From: Macrotrachela quadricornifera
Taxonomy: Eukaryota; Rotifera; Eurotatoria; Philodinida; Philodinidae
Assembly (NCBI GenBank): GCA_022393335.1
Contig: JAJEKB010021337.1
Coordinates: 1,359,938 to 1,423,937, forward strand
Direction: 5' to 3'
Length of the DNA: 64,000 nucleotides
Below the pieces are notes generated by a model. That model had not been told where the DNA came from. It did no database searches and was given only the letters and a program-made list of their open reading frames with translations. Both the position numbers and the translations under genes were made by a program. Positions 24,421 to 36,700 of the stretch are shown here, in pieces. Position 1 is the stretch's first letter, and each line of letters opens with the position of its first letter.

Positions 24421-25369
24421 AAGGGTATCCCAGAAGTTCTGAAACGATTTATATAAAAAAATTTTTGTAGTAAAATCCGTGCTTGAAAATTTGACTCTAT
24501 GAGGAAAAGATACAGTAAAAGATGCCCTACAAAATGGCCTTTGATTAACCTCACTAGCGCATCTAGTAAGAAAGTTACAGGCTTTGAAATGTGCTTGATA
24601 AGAAAGAAAAATTAACCGAGAACTCGATGGACGTGATGATGAATCCAGTAAAAGCTCCATAACTTCATCAAAATGAAAGGTTTTTCGATCGGGTTTGTTT
24701 TTCTTTGATCAAAAATCATTGCTCTTCTCAACCTAGCTGTTAGATCCAAACATCGACGATATTTTCCATTTCTTGGTGGATTTCCTGTCTTAAATGTGGG
24801 TTATCGAATTTTGGCCTATTTTCAAACTTGGTTCTCGAATAGTCCATGTGTCTTAATAAATTTTTCTACATATCACGAGAAAGCGTACATTTAGAAGTAC
24901 TAAACACAAACTGAGTTCTCACTTTTGCTACGCTTTTTTTACGGAAATAGTGGAGAGGAGGAAGTGAGAATCGAAAGAAGTACCAAATTTACAAAGTTTT
25001 CATTCTTTTCGCCTCGCATATAATTTGTTCAGTTTCCTTAATTGGAGTTCTAAAATTTAAGATTAGATATAATTTTGTAGAGAATTTGACGGCGCTTCTA
25101 TTTTAAAAAGAATTTATTCTAGGGTACCTAATAAATACGAGTTAAAGCACAAATACTATGACTGGATTCCCGGTTAATTTTTCTTTCTTGTCAAGCATAT
25201 TTCAAAGCCTGTAACTTTCTTACTAGATGCGCTAGCGAGATCAATCAAAGGCCATTTTGTAGGGCATCTTTTACTGTATCTTTTCCTCATAGAAGCAAAT
25301 TTTCAAGCACGGATTTTATTACAAAAAAATTTATTATATAAATCGTTTTAGAACTTCTGGGACATCCTT
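24421..25369. mobile_element. 949-bp TIR element with TA flanks (Tc1/mariner-like ends)
   Basis: TIRs of about 200 bp (24421-24620 and 25171-25369) are flanked by TA on both sides (24419-24420 and 25370-25371). The ends read AAGGGTATCCCAGAAGTTCT, of the AGGGTGTCCCA type common in Tc1/mariner elements. The interior has no transposase. A phrase at 25073 (TTTTGTAGAGAATTTGACGG) is shared with the foldback at 13985-14940. Non-autonomous; the superfamily call rests on the end sequence and TA flanks only. Confidence 0.7.
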
Positions 25370-25525
25370 TATTTTATTTGTTTATACAACATATTATGTG
25401 AATGAAAATTAAAATACAAAGCATAGTCGTTTAATCTGCCTCATCCGAAAGTCAAGTTTCAACAAAAAGTAGTTCATATCAAAATTTTATTATGATCCCA
25501 TGTCGCACGTTTACTCGCGCTATCG

Positions 25526-25572
25526 GCGGTATACCGACGGTCAAAAAGAAACCGCGGTATACCGCCGGTTCT
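25526..25572. repeat. Left subterminal ACCGGCGGT-type repeats
   Basis: Words GGCGGTATACCGACGGT and ACCGCGGTATACCGCCGGT lie in an otherwise AT-rich surrounding. They are partly palindromic and recur in several copies at the right end of the same element. Likely recognition sites for the element's own transposase. Confidence 0.6.
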
Positions 25573-25898
25573 TTTTTCTTTTGACAGAAAACGCATCAGA
25601 ACGCGATTGAAAGTCATCAAACTTGTTGAATAATTAATATATTATACTTAATTAGTAGTAAAAGTTTCTTTTCATGAAATTGAAACAAAGTTTTTTAATA
25701 TGAAATTTTATTCCAAAGATGTCTCTGAAACGTATTTTGACTGGTCTAGAATCTTTTATCCAATAAATCTTTTTCTTTTCTTTTCTTTTGTTAAGATTAT
25801 TTTTCGTTATAATCAGATTAATATGAAGCTATTTCTTTTTTAAATAGAAATTTTGATACAAAATTTGTTTGAATACTTTCGATTATGTATCTATTTAG

Positions 25899-28800
25899 AT
25901 GATTCCACATCGTGGTTATTCACCAAAAGTCATTCGGCAGAGAATGCGGCGTCAACATCAACAACAAGGAATCCGTCGCACTCTTTCTCCAATTGATTCT
26001 CAATCGGATGATAGTATACTATCAGATGAACAATTGAAATCTGCAGTATCATCTTCTTTTCCACAACCACATGAATCATTTGTCTATGAAGCTGATGAAC
26101 ATGACAACATTATGCTGAACTTAAATAATTTTGCTGATGATTCACCATCTTTATTTACTGGTTCGACTATTAGTACTGCTACTGCCACTGACCATATTAT
26201 GAAATTTTCACTCGAGGCTAATCTGGATAAACTGAAGTCTAAAAAATTATTCCAATTAATTAAAACACTTTTACCACAACCCAATAATCTCCCTACTTCA
26301 CATAAACAAGTGCTCAAACAATTCGGCCGAACAACGATGTTTACAACCCAATATTATTGTATACATTGTTCCAATATTGCATCTACTTTGAAACATGGCG
26401 CAAAAATGTGTTCGAATATTGATTGTATTGGTTCGCAAAGAACGCTGCACAATAATGAATTAACAGAAGTTGTTACTATTAACATTCGTTCACGTCTAGA
26501 AGCAATATTAACACGCAACATTGAAGTACTTACTGGTCAAACAAACCATCTGTTTCCATTGAGTGATATATCTCGTTTCAAGCATTATCAAGAAATCACA
26601 GAAAACAAAGAAAAAGCCAACGTCATTACCTTGATATTGCACGCCGATGGCGCACCTTTGATACGTAGCACAAAGCAAAGTTTATGGCCATGTTATGCTT
26701 CTATAGTCGAACTACCGCCTCCCATTCGTGAATACAAAGACAACATATTAGTTTTGGCACTTTGGGCTAGTTGTAAGAAGCCTGATCCTGACATTTTTTT
26801 AGATTTCATGCTATTTCAATTGCGTGCTCTGATTGAGCGTGGAACATGTATTTTTATTGACAATATTGAATATCGATTTGTTATTCGTGTTCAATGCTTT
26901 ATTGCAGATTTACCAGCTAAAGCTTTGCTATTAAAAACAATCAATTATAATGGTCGAAATGCTTGTACTCATTGTATGACTACGGGTATGTTCTTTACGT
27001 TCGTTCAATTTCTCATTTACTATTGTATTTTTTTTATCTAATATAGGTCAATACAATAACAAACGTCATATGATGCTGTATCCATATACATTTAATAATT
27101 TACAAACACGTACTCATGATGATTTTGTACGCATAGCTAAACGTGCTACTAATGAAGCTGATGAAAGTGGAAAACAAGTATGTATTAATGGTGTTAAAGG
27201 TTATTCTCTTTTACTTGATATAATTATCTACCCATCTTCAATAATTTATGATTACATGCATTTAATATGTATTGGTCATGTGCCAACATTGATTCGACGT
27301 TGGCGACAAACTGAAAACAAGAATGATTTGGATTTAATCGATAGAAGACTTGAAAATCTGTGCTTACCGCATAATTGTAACATCAGATTCAAGCATGTAA
27401 GTGAATTTTAAAATATATTCAGTACAAGATTTAAGAGACCAGATCTCATGTTACATAAATGAAGAATTTTACGAAATAATTGTTCTTTATTATCTATCAC
27501 TAAATGATCTATATCATCAAATAAAAACAGAAATATTTATCTTCTTTATTAGAGTCTCATGACGACAAGTATATTAACCTTAAAAATCTGATCAAAATAG
27601 GCTGAAAAGTTAGTTAGATTAAATAGCTTCAATTACCCACATCTCAAAAAATATTTTTTGTCTTGATGCATTTACATACGCGTTATTTATTGTTCAGGAT
27701 GCATCAGCTTAGTACTAGATTGAACAAGTTCTTTCTTGAATTGAAATAGTTTTAAAAATTGACATTAACTGCGATATCAGTCTTATAAATTAAAGTATTT
27801 GTGTCTCATAAGAATGAATCAGTTTCCCTACCCAATCAGATAAATAAAATCATTTTCTAGTTCACAAATATGGATAATTTTTAACGCTTATTTTTCATCT
27901 CATAACTTTAAATTAATATAATTGAAATCTGTTATTACCGTGATGCTGAAGCAATATGAATAACTTTATTTCGATTCATATTTTGATAATATTGAATCCA
28001 TGATTTTTCTGTTTTTCTTTTCGTTTATTTTAGCCTGTCGCTAAAGTTGACGATTGGAAAGCAAAGCATGGAAGGCTTTTCGTCCTTCAAATTGGCATTC
28101 CTGTTCTTATTGATGCTATTCGACCCATCTATTTGGCTCATTTTTCATTATACTCGGTAGCTGTAATACTTCTACATTCTCCAAAAAATGCTGATGAAAT
28201 TGAATTAGCGGATAAATTGATACATCGTTATTGCTTATATGCTTCACATGTTTATGATGAATCGATTGAATTGTACAGTCTACATGCACATTTGCATTTA
28301 GCTCGTCAGGTTCAATTACACGGTGGTTTGTGCTTTCATTCTTCGTTCGCATTCGAATCTTGTATTCGACATACACAACAACGAGCTCATGGCACACGTA
28401 ATCTTGCTTCTCAAATAAGTTATTGGTATGATATTGAAGCGATTTTTGATCGAGAACGTATAACTATTTGTAAACCAATGTGCATTGACGAGTTGCAGTT
28501 GGATAGTAAATTTATGGATGCATTTCGAAATCCACTTCTCACACTTCTCCAAAAACATTTTCCATCTTCCATTGATTCGATGAAACTTTACAAAAGGTAC
28601 AAGGCCGAATTTATTACTTATCATTCAGTGATCTACGATATGCTTTACAAATGCAACAGTTACACTGTTTCCTATTGCAAAACAAGCAATGATGTATTGT
28701 TAGCATACGGAAATATCATTTGTTTTTTGCAAATATCAAATCGAGATTTTGCTCTTCTACAATCCTACCAACCAACAACCGACTTCAAAATATCTTCCTG

Positions 28801-28987
28801 TTTAGAATTACCCCATGATATTGATAAATTGTTCATTGAAAAATTAAACGAACTTTTTTCTATGCAAACTCTTACAGATACATTTATTATTGTTCCTATC
28901 TCTTCTCTCTGTTGTAAATGCGTCTCGATACCTGTACGAGGATGTTTTTGTTTGTCTGAATTTAGAGTCGATTTTGAACATGATTAA
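25899..28987 (+). CDS. CACTA-like DDE transposase (3 exons)
   Basis: Exons 25899-26985, 27047-27396 and 28034-28987; introns of 61 and 637 nt are in phase (1 and 0); 796 aa. The N-terminus is polar, then a CIHC...C zinc-finger-like segment (about residues 152-175). The core has ADGAPL followed by LWPCYASIVELPPPIR, then IADLPAKALL, NGRNACTHCMTTG, YDYMHLICIG, and late LHAHLHLARQVQLHGGL with FAFES. These match, in order, the family seen in invertebrate CACTA/EnSpm-like elements: D in DGxPL, D in the D-x-PA motif, and E in FES as likely catalytic residues. ATG 25899 is the first Met of the open frame, though a splice acceptor-like TTTAG precedes it. No stop or frameshift is seen, so the enzyme may be functional. 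Superfamily name is inferred from motif memory. Confidence 0.8.
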
Positions 28988-29104
28988 TATGCATCTATTA
29001 CTGTGTAAAATATTATTTACTGTTGTTGATATATAAAAATGTCTTCCCACAGTTGTTTTATTAAAATAATAACTACTTTATTTTCTTTTTTCAGATTTTC
29101 ATAA

Positions 29105-31748
29105 ATGAATAACAACATCTATGCCCGACCTTATACATTGGCACGAGCATGTGCAGTTGATACGTATTGTTTAGTCTTATTTAAAGAAGATAATTCGTAC
29201 GTTGTCGAAAAAAAAACTCAGTTACCAACTCCTGATAAATCTGGTTTGGTCAAAATGCGTTTTCAAAAACAAGTAATGATTGGTATGATTATTCGTGAAG
29301 GTCTGTACTTAGAACCACACTATATTTTACTTCACAGCAATGTATGAATATTTTAGGATCAAAAGATGAGTGCGAGAAGGCGGGTCGTGGACTTGAGTTA
29401 GCAATACGAACAGACATCGAGTCAGAACCTGAATTCTCTCATTCAAGTCAAAACAAAATTGAACAGCACAAAGAAAATTCGATTTCGTCATCAATTATCA
29501 AACCGCCAACATCAAATCCTTCTGTGTTACCGCCTATCTCGGGTAAGATTATCCTCTTGGAAACATTTTATGACTGTTACTACGAAGTAAAGATTAGTGG
29601 AAATCTAGTTTGGACTAGCTTTTACTCGCTTCTGTTAAAAGAAAAGCCAGTTATCCTCAATTTTAAATGAAAAATTTGGTTGATGATCAATGGTTCTGAG
29701 ATAAAAGTAATGATAATGAGGTTTTCTAGAAAAATGACTACTAATAATAATTTTTTTACAGCACTTTCTTAATATTAAAGAAATGGTTTTAGATTTTAAC
29801 TACTATATTATCAGTTCTAATCATAATGAGTGGCGATAGTGGGGAAAAATACTTCAGCTAATGTATCATTATATTATTCCTATTCTCGAAATATTAGTGA
29901 AACACACTATTTTAAAGAAAAGTACTGATAATAAAACCTATCCCTAATGAAAAACCTGAACAATAGATGTCTTTTGGTTTATAGAATATATAAAATTATT
30001 GTTTTCTTAGAAAAATTAATATAGTTTCATTTATTTTTCTTCGTAAACTATTGTTCATCAACGCCTACTACTCATTTTAAATAAAGAGGTTGTGTTGCCA
30101 CAAAACTTAGTAAAAACTACGATATTCTAACCAAAGCTGATGTTTATTGATCTCTAAATAGGTTCTAGTGATATTGAAAGATGTCCAAATGTGTCCAAAG
30201 ACATAAAAAATGAGTCTTTAGATATATAAAGCCATTAAAACGTTCTTTCTCTGCGCCTGCGGATCGAACCTTTTCTTGTGAACTTTTTTACTGCACGGAA
30301 TCTAGAAAAAGGTTTCGTTGAAAAATATGAAACCTTTAGAGTTGTGTTTTAAACCCTACAAAATTGTTAGAGTTTAGTACGAACCTATTAGGATTTAAAA
30401 CAGAATTCTAAAGGCTTTGTATTTTTCAATAAAACCTTTCCCTAGGTTCCGCTCAGTAAAAAGGTTTACAAGAGAAGGTTCAATCCGTAGGTACATAGAA
30501 AGAACTTTTTAATGGTTTCATATATCTAACGACTCGTTTTTGTATGTCTTTGGGCACATTTGGACGCCTTTTGATATCTTCAGAAACTTTTGGAGATTCA
30601 GTAAAACTCCTTTTTTCTTTAGAGTATGATGCTTAAAATTTGTTTGATCTTTCAGCTACTCTATTTTTTAGAGCTAATTAGTCGAAATGATCAAGTTTTG
30701 AATACTCACAATTTAAATGTGACAAAAGAAGCCAAAGGTTATTACGAAAATTAAAAAAAATTCAATCTGATTCAAATTCTATTTTAGATGTACAAGACAA
30801 TTCAAAGATTTTAAATGTTTCAACTGTATCATCCGACAGTGATGAAAGTGATGAATTTGATATAAACGACGAAATGTTAAACGAATTACAACAAATGATT
30901 AAGCCAAAGAAACAAAACGATAAGAAAAAAAGAAAAAAAGTAAATCAAACTACTCCAGCTGCTAAGCGCTTGGTTGCTACAACTAGTCTTTTACCTGATG
31001 ATAGTCCAACAATATCTACATCAACTTCAAATGAAATATATAATATGTTGAAACGAATTGACAATAATTGTGAAGCAAATAAAATTCAATTAGAACAGCT
31101 TGTTGTTGAACAAAAGCGAACAAACAACATTATGCGTCTCATGTTTGATAACCAAAAACGTATTCAAAAACGTTTTGCTACACTGCAGGTAAAACTTCGC
31201 CATAACACTTCTAACTTTTCAATATAAAATTTTCATATTTAGATTCATGTACCATTGACTGATCCACAAGAAGAAAATAATGAAAAAGCTGATGTTGAAA
31301 GTTCAGGTTCATTTCATAAATCATTAGTAGGACATGATTTTATCTATATGTGAGATAAAAGTAAAATTATATTTATCACTTATTTGTTGCAGGAGTGGTG
31401 TAATGGAACATCTGATCCTATTGATGTTTTACTTCTTCCATCAGATCCAACTAACAAGACTCGTTATGCAACCAAAGTCTTGAGTATCGTCTTTCCCCGA
31501 GAAGATCTTGAAAATATTCAACCAAATATAATCACTAACGATGAACGGTATCTTTTTGTTAAAGGTAAAATATGATTTATTCTTCTTTGAATATTAAATT
31601 GCTTTTTATCGTTACAGAGGCAGTGAGATCCAAATTTAAACTTGATTCTGCTCAAATGGCTTTACAATGGCCCGCCGTTCACGAAGCCATTATGCAAAAA
31701 CGAAGAAACAATCGCCGTGATCACCGTGCTAGTGATAAAAAAGAGTAG
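29105..31748 (+). CDS. BEN-domain-like protein of the transposon (6 exons)
   Basis: Proposed exons 29105-29300, 29357-29542, 30788-31188, 31243-31326, 31393-31564 and 31618-31748; all junctions are GT-AG and in phase; 389 aa. The N-terminal part has a YCLVLFKEDNSYVVEKK segment. The middle is Ser/Glu/Lys-rich with a basic KKRKKVN stretch (likely nuclear signal) and a coiled-coil-like region (EIYNMLKRIDNNCEANK). The C-terminus (YATKVLSIVFPREDL ... VRSKFKLDSAQM) resembles a BEN domain, a DNA- or chromatin-binding fold. It lies 118 bp downstream of the transposase in the same element, so a role as an accessory DNA-binding protein is likely. The start of exon 3 is uncertain: an open frame extends upstream to about 30700. 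The exon 4 donor was chosen for phase. Confidence 0.6.
30168..30585. mobile_element. Foldback insertion in BEN-gene intron
   Basis: Left arm 30168-30365 and right arm about 30385-30585 are reverse complements with several mismatches (shared AAATGTGTCCAAAGACATA, and AAACCTTT in both orientations). It explains much of the unusually long 1245-nt intron of the BEN-like gene. A small element nested within the larger transposon; no coding content. Confidence 0.65.
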
Positions 31749-32019
31749 ATATAAAGATAAAACAAAAATAGAATTTTTTTTTTTAAATTTTTGATTTTTT
31801 AAAACTGTTTTTGTGTGTCCATTAACTGAACATTTTTATGTATCTCTGTTTATTTGTATTGTTGTTTTTTTTATTATTGACATTGAACTGTAGGCTTTTT
31901 AAATGGATGAAATAAATCTTGATATTTCATGAAATTCTAAAGAACATAATGCAAGAACAAGGGACAAATAGTAAAGCAGGGGGTGTAGATTCGAATCGGG
32001 ATCTACCGTTTAACAATCA

Positions 32020-32155
32020 AAATACCGCCGGTTTATTGTCGGTATACCGTCCGTTATAAATCACTACCGTTGAAAAACCGCCGGTTAACCGCCGGTATAG
32101 CGCACATTATACCGGACGGTCAGCCGCCGGTTTACCGCCGGTTTCTGTCCGGTTC
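32020..32155. repeat. Right subterminal ACCGGCGGT-type repeats
   Basis: At least seven copies of CCGCCGGT, CCGGCGGT or near variants occur in about 130 bp, including GGTTTACCGCCGGTTTCTG and TATACCGTCCGTTATA. The array is denser than at the left end. Such asymmetry is common in CACTA-type subterminal regions. Confidence 0.6.
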
Positions 32156-32172
32156 GAATCACATGGGATGAT

Positions 32173-33599
32173 ATCAATTGAACAAGGATCAAATAGCATA
32201 GAGAAATCTTCGCTTCATTTTCTCTATCATCCTATAAAAAAGAGTTTTATTTTGATCATTTTATAAGAAAATAAGATAATCACGACATTACTTTTGGATA
32301 CACCTAGGTAATTCAAAGCATATGATTTTATTTATCATAATATTATGTTCAAATTCACTTATAAAATTCTATTTTTTTTGATAAATCACCTACTTATTGT
32401 TAGAGCATTGAGCAATAAACCAACTACAGTAAATAATTGATCAATGTTCGTCACTTTTAATCAATACTAGTCGATTAATTTAAATTGTAGTAACTGGCTA
32501 ATCTTTATAACTTCTACTATAATTGTTTCAGCCGTAGCTATCAGATGTTTACTATAATCAAGTTCTTATGTTATATACAGTCAAGCATACTGAATCCCGT
32601 TTCATAACAATAAACAACTGTATTCGCATCGCTATACTCTTGGTTTAGGGCCAAGTGAATCGACTGTGAATGAATATCACTTGTTATAATTCAGCGAGTA
32701 ATAAATAAGTCTATTTTGTTACATGAATATTAAGGTAAACATCACAAAAACCTTTTCCGTTATTTGTTTCTGTGAGAATATTGATGTGATATAATAGACT
32801 GATGTATTTGTCATTGAATAGTAAAAGCATACTAAAACTTAAGAGAAATACATCGAACACTGATAGAAATTGAAGGAGAACAAGTAAATATTCTCTGTTA
32901 AACGGATAATTTTACCGTGCACCAGAAACGCGCGTCGCATTTAATGCGTTTTACTTTAGTTTGTCCTACTTGTAGATGTATTAAGATCTAAATGAAGTAA
33001 ATTAGAATATATTTTAAACTTCTCAAGTAATTTGGACAGATTTTTTAGTAGATTGCGAAAACCTGAAATACATTATTTCAGCTAACGTAGATTTTATTTA
33101 TGATCTATCTTATTCGATTGATGATTTCGATCGATCAAGTGAGTTGTTGAATTGAAATGAGGAAAGAAGCGCATAGAGGATGCTCTTTATGGAAATGGTT
33201 TATAAAAAGTAATCGTTTATGAGCTTGCAATAGAGTATAGCACTGTCTAAAACTCAAAGATTTTGCCTGTGGAATCATACATTGTTATCGTAAAAGAATA
33301 ATCTTCTCTGTTTTATTCACTTTTTCCATAGATAAATTTTATGTGAAGTTACACGATATTGACGTCATATAGTTGCAACTTCAAGTGTGTGATCACTTAA
33401 GAAAAATCTTACACGAAATTTTCGTGAGCATTTTACGACGTTCTAAGCGAAGATTGAAACATCTCTGTAGAAGCATCAACTTAAAAAGAGATGAAAAAGA
33501 TGGAATTAATCTTGTTGATTCTAATGAAATTTTCACCGTAAAAAATAAATAATTTAATCTTGAGGTGAGGTTTGAGTTTGCGAACAGAAAAAAAATTGG
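32173..33599. other. No gene seen
   Basis: AT-rich sequence between the transposon and the tRNA gene. The minus-strand 80-codon frame at 33393-33635 overlaps the tRNA 3' end and is not credible as a gene. The last 20 bases hold the tRNA terminator. Confidence 0.4.
33588..33595 (-). terminator. Pol III terminator (T8) of the tRNA gene
   Basis: A run of eight T on the minus strand begins five bases beyond the discriminator base. It is a normal RNA polymerase III stop signal. Confidence 0.7.
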
Positions 33600-33691
33600 T
33601 GCCCGAGGGCAGGTTCGAACTGCCGACTTCTGCATTACTTCACTGTTACTGTTTATAAGTACAGCACTCTAACCGACTGAGTTACACGGGC
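33600..33691 (-). tRNA. tRNA-Ile (anticodon UAU) with 18-nt intron
   Basis: Read on the minus strand the gene folds into a full cloverleaf of 74 nt after intron removal. The acceptor stem is GCCCGTG with CTCGGGC (one T-T mismatch at 6-67). The D arm is ACTC/GAGT and the anticodon stem CTGTA/TGCAG with loop CTTATAA. The variable loop is 5 nt and the T arm GGCAG-TTCGAAC-CTGCC. Anticodon UAU is at 33657-33655. The intron occupies about 33653-33636, after the base 3' to the anticodon, the canonical position. Eukaryotic tRNA-Ile(UAU) genes are typically intron-bearing, which supports the identity. A and B boxes (TAACTCAGTCGG and GTTCGAACC) are intact. Confidence 0.9.
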
Positions 33692-33775
33692 CCATTAATA
33701 CATGTTTACATTTTACTATATCCTTATATCAAGTCTCGTTAAATATCTACAATTTATAGAATACTAACGGAGGTA

Positions 33776-36700
33776 CCCGATAAAAAGAGAATATGGTTAA
33801 ATTTTTACAACTTTCACCCGACTTTTTTTGCTGCACATAATACGTCTTCTACAGGATTGTTCCCCGCTGTGGGTAAGCTATCTGTAACAGAACTTTCCGC
33901 ATCACACCTCAAACCTCTTGGACAGGACTTTAACCGGCATGCATCAAGAGTCTTTAACAGGATTGTGCCTGCTATGCGTTACGTGTTCATCATTGGACGC
34001 TTCTCGCTGTGCGTGATATCTCTTCCGCAGGCCTTTTTTTCAATATACCCGGAACCGCTGCTACAGTTCTTACCCCGCCGTGCATGGGATATCTTTCACA
34101 CAGCTTTTCCCGCTGTGCATCAGACATCTTCAATAGGACTCTTCTCATCGGACTCGAGCTGACATTCTCACTCTCAAATTTGCATTGAACTACGTCATTT
34201 GATTAGAAAGTGAATAAAATCACAGTCTCTTATGACTTGAATAAAGTTTCACGCACGCCTTCCTTTCTCGTCCCCAATCACTTTGCCGACTTTCCTTAGC
34301 GCACTCAAGGAACTGATGCAGATAGTTCCGTGATGCTATCTCTCACGATGGCTAAATACATAGCGAACAGACTCATCAGAAGCTCGATCTGTATTGATCG
34401 CGATGAAATTTTACCCAGCCCCTTCCACGCGCCCCGTTTGATGGTTCCAACTTCAACTTGACTTTCCTCAGAAGCTAAGGAACTAGTGTGGAAACTTTTG
34501 TGACGCTAGCTATCACATGGACTGAATTTATAGCGAACAGACAAACATTCTTCTTTAAATATATAGATACGTCATCGTTGTGAGTCATAGAAAACAAATG
34601 GATACACAATAGTTGTGAATCAAGGAAACACTCGTATACATTTTTCTCTTAAAATCTGTTGGAAACCTTCGATTTTCTCATTTAGAACAAAGAATTACCG
34701 ATAAAAAATAATTAATCTTAGAATCATAACAAATTCGCTAAATTTCTGAAAAATTCATGCAAATTTCATTACCATATGACTTGGGTGAAATTTCACCCAA
34801 ACATCCACATCCTACTTCTATTAATGGTGAGAACACTCTTTAAAGCTATCTCTCAACTTAGAAAACCATCGTGGAAACCTTGGCAATGTTAGTTATTACA
34901 ACACTATATGGGTGATATCCCACCCACACCCTCGATGGGGTGACCCTGCTATGACCTTCCTCCGGGCCTGGGGATGCACCATGGAAAGTTTGGCGACGCT
35001 AGCTCGTACAGGGATCGAATGCATAACGAACAGACAGACAGACATTCTTCTTTATATATATAGATTTGTGATAGATTTAAGCCAAAAAAAAGTATGAGTT
35101 ACATTTGCATAGTTGCTGGAGAAAAATGAAAAATCACCATGCAAGCAATATATTACTTTGTATGAAATATAAAAAGAACGCAAATGTATAATTGCTTCAA
35201 TAAGGCTTTCAAATTTCATTATTTGTCTAACATATTTGCATTTCTGCATAGAGAGAAAAAAAAATTGCACCATCAAAATAAATTTTATAATACAACTTAT
35301 ATAAACGAACATTTAAAAGAAACAACCTATTTTAGACAGTACACATACACACACAATTCGAATAAAACAGAATCAATGTCAAACAAAATGATTCTATCAT
35401 TTCATACATTACCGATCGAGTTGGTTTATAGAATTCTCGATCATCTCGATCAAGTAACAATTCTAATATCGTGTTATAATGTCTGTACAAGGTTAAATGC
35501 CATAATAGACACATACCATCGATACAAGGTAATCTATATTTCTATGATCAAATTATATATTTATCATCTTTCAAATAATGTTAATTTTTTTCTTTTCAAT
35601 GAACTATTTTCCTTCAAGCTTTCTATTCCTGATTCGAACAGATAGATTTCATTGTAGAGTATCGTGTACTTAATTGTTTTGTTATCGATGAAACAAACTT
35701 AGAAAGATATATACAAGTATTGGGGAAAATTTGAAGAGTTTATAAAACTCGACCATGTCTTAGGAAATATAAAACAAAAATAAAGGTACCCCCTCCTCTC
35801 TTTTGACGATTTTCAGATCTCAAAGACGGGAAGTCCGATTCGATTGAAATTTTTATCTATATATATAAAGAAGAATGTCTGTTTGTTTGTTAGCTATGCA
35901 TTCAGTCCCTGTACAAGCTACGGTCACCAAACTTTCCACGTTACTTTTCTGGGTCTTAAGTAAGGTCGACTTGGGGTCACCCACCGTGGAATGTGAGTGT
36001 GGATTGGATATCACTCATATAGTGCTGTAATAGGTAATATTACCAAAATTTCCGTGATGATTTTCTGAGTTGACAGTTAGTTTAAAAGAATGTTCTCACC
36101 GATAATAGGAGTAGACAGTGGGCATTATGTGAAATTTCACTTCAGTTCTATCGCACTGAACTCTGCGTGAGTTTTCGAAAAATTTAGTGAATACATTATG
36201 ATTCTAAGATTAATCGTTTTTTATCTGATTCTTTGATCGAAATATGAAAATCGAAGGTTTCTAATAGATTATAAGAGAAAAATGCATACGAGTGTTTTCT
36301 TGATTCACAACTATGGTGTATCCATTTGTTCTCTATGACTCATAGAAACAACGTATTTGTTCTTTTTCTTGACTCGACGATGACGTATCTATATATATAT
36401 ATAGAGAAGAATTTTTGGCTGTTTGATATGTAGTGACTCCCTGTGATAGCTAACATCACGAAACTTTCCACACTACTTCCTTAACTCCTGAGAAAAGTCA
36501 ACATGGAGTTGGAATCACTAAATGGGGTGCACGGAAGGGGCTGGGTGAAACTTCATCCCGATCAATATAGATCGAGATTCTGATGAGTCTGTTCGGTATG
36601 TATTTATTCATCGTGAGAGATAACATCACGGAACTACCCGCATCAGTCGTTTGAATGCTAAGGAAAGTCAGCTGAGTGGTTGAGGGTGAGAAAAAGAGGC

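Larger units (their letters stand above)
25492..32172 (+). mobile_element. Apparently complete 6.67-kb DNA transposon (CACTA-like transposase + BEN protein)
   Basis: The element proper is 25497-32167. It begins CCCATGT and ends ACATGGG, and is flanked by direct repeats ATGAT (25492-25496 and 32168-32172). Just inside both ends are GC-rich clusters of ACCGGCGGT-type words (25526-25572 and about 32020-32155), many in inverted orientation, resembling the subterminal transposase-binding repeats of CACTA elements. It carries two plus-strand multi-exon genes, a DDE transposase and a BEN-domain-like protein, both with open frames and in-phase introns. Classical CACTA ends start CACTA/CACTG with a 3-bp duplication, so these termini are unusual. 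A smaller foldback has inserted in an intron of the second gene. Confidence 0.8.

Noticed and set aside
28116..29050. Minus-strand frames opposite the transposase
   Set aside because: Shadows of the well-supported plus-strand transposase exons.
33600..33691. A nuclear-encoded mitochondrial-type tRNA or a pseudo-tRNA
   Set aside because: Full cloverleaf, canonical intron position, intact A and B boxes and a T-run terminator fit a normal nuclear tRNA gene.
33857..34162. 101-codon frame and its minus-strand relatives at 36744-37252
   Set aside because: They lie in the degenerate repeats of the giant inverted repeat; the similar peptides come from repeated DNA, not from a protein family.
35184..35375. 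Extension of the F-box frame upstream of its ATG (also at 44157)
   Set aside because: The upstream part is Lys/Phe-rich, lacks similarity to F-box proteins and looks like 5' UTR; the F-box begins at the ATG at 35376 or 44361.
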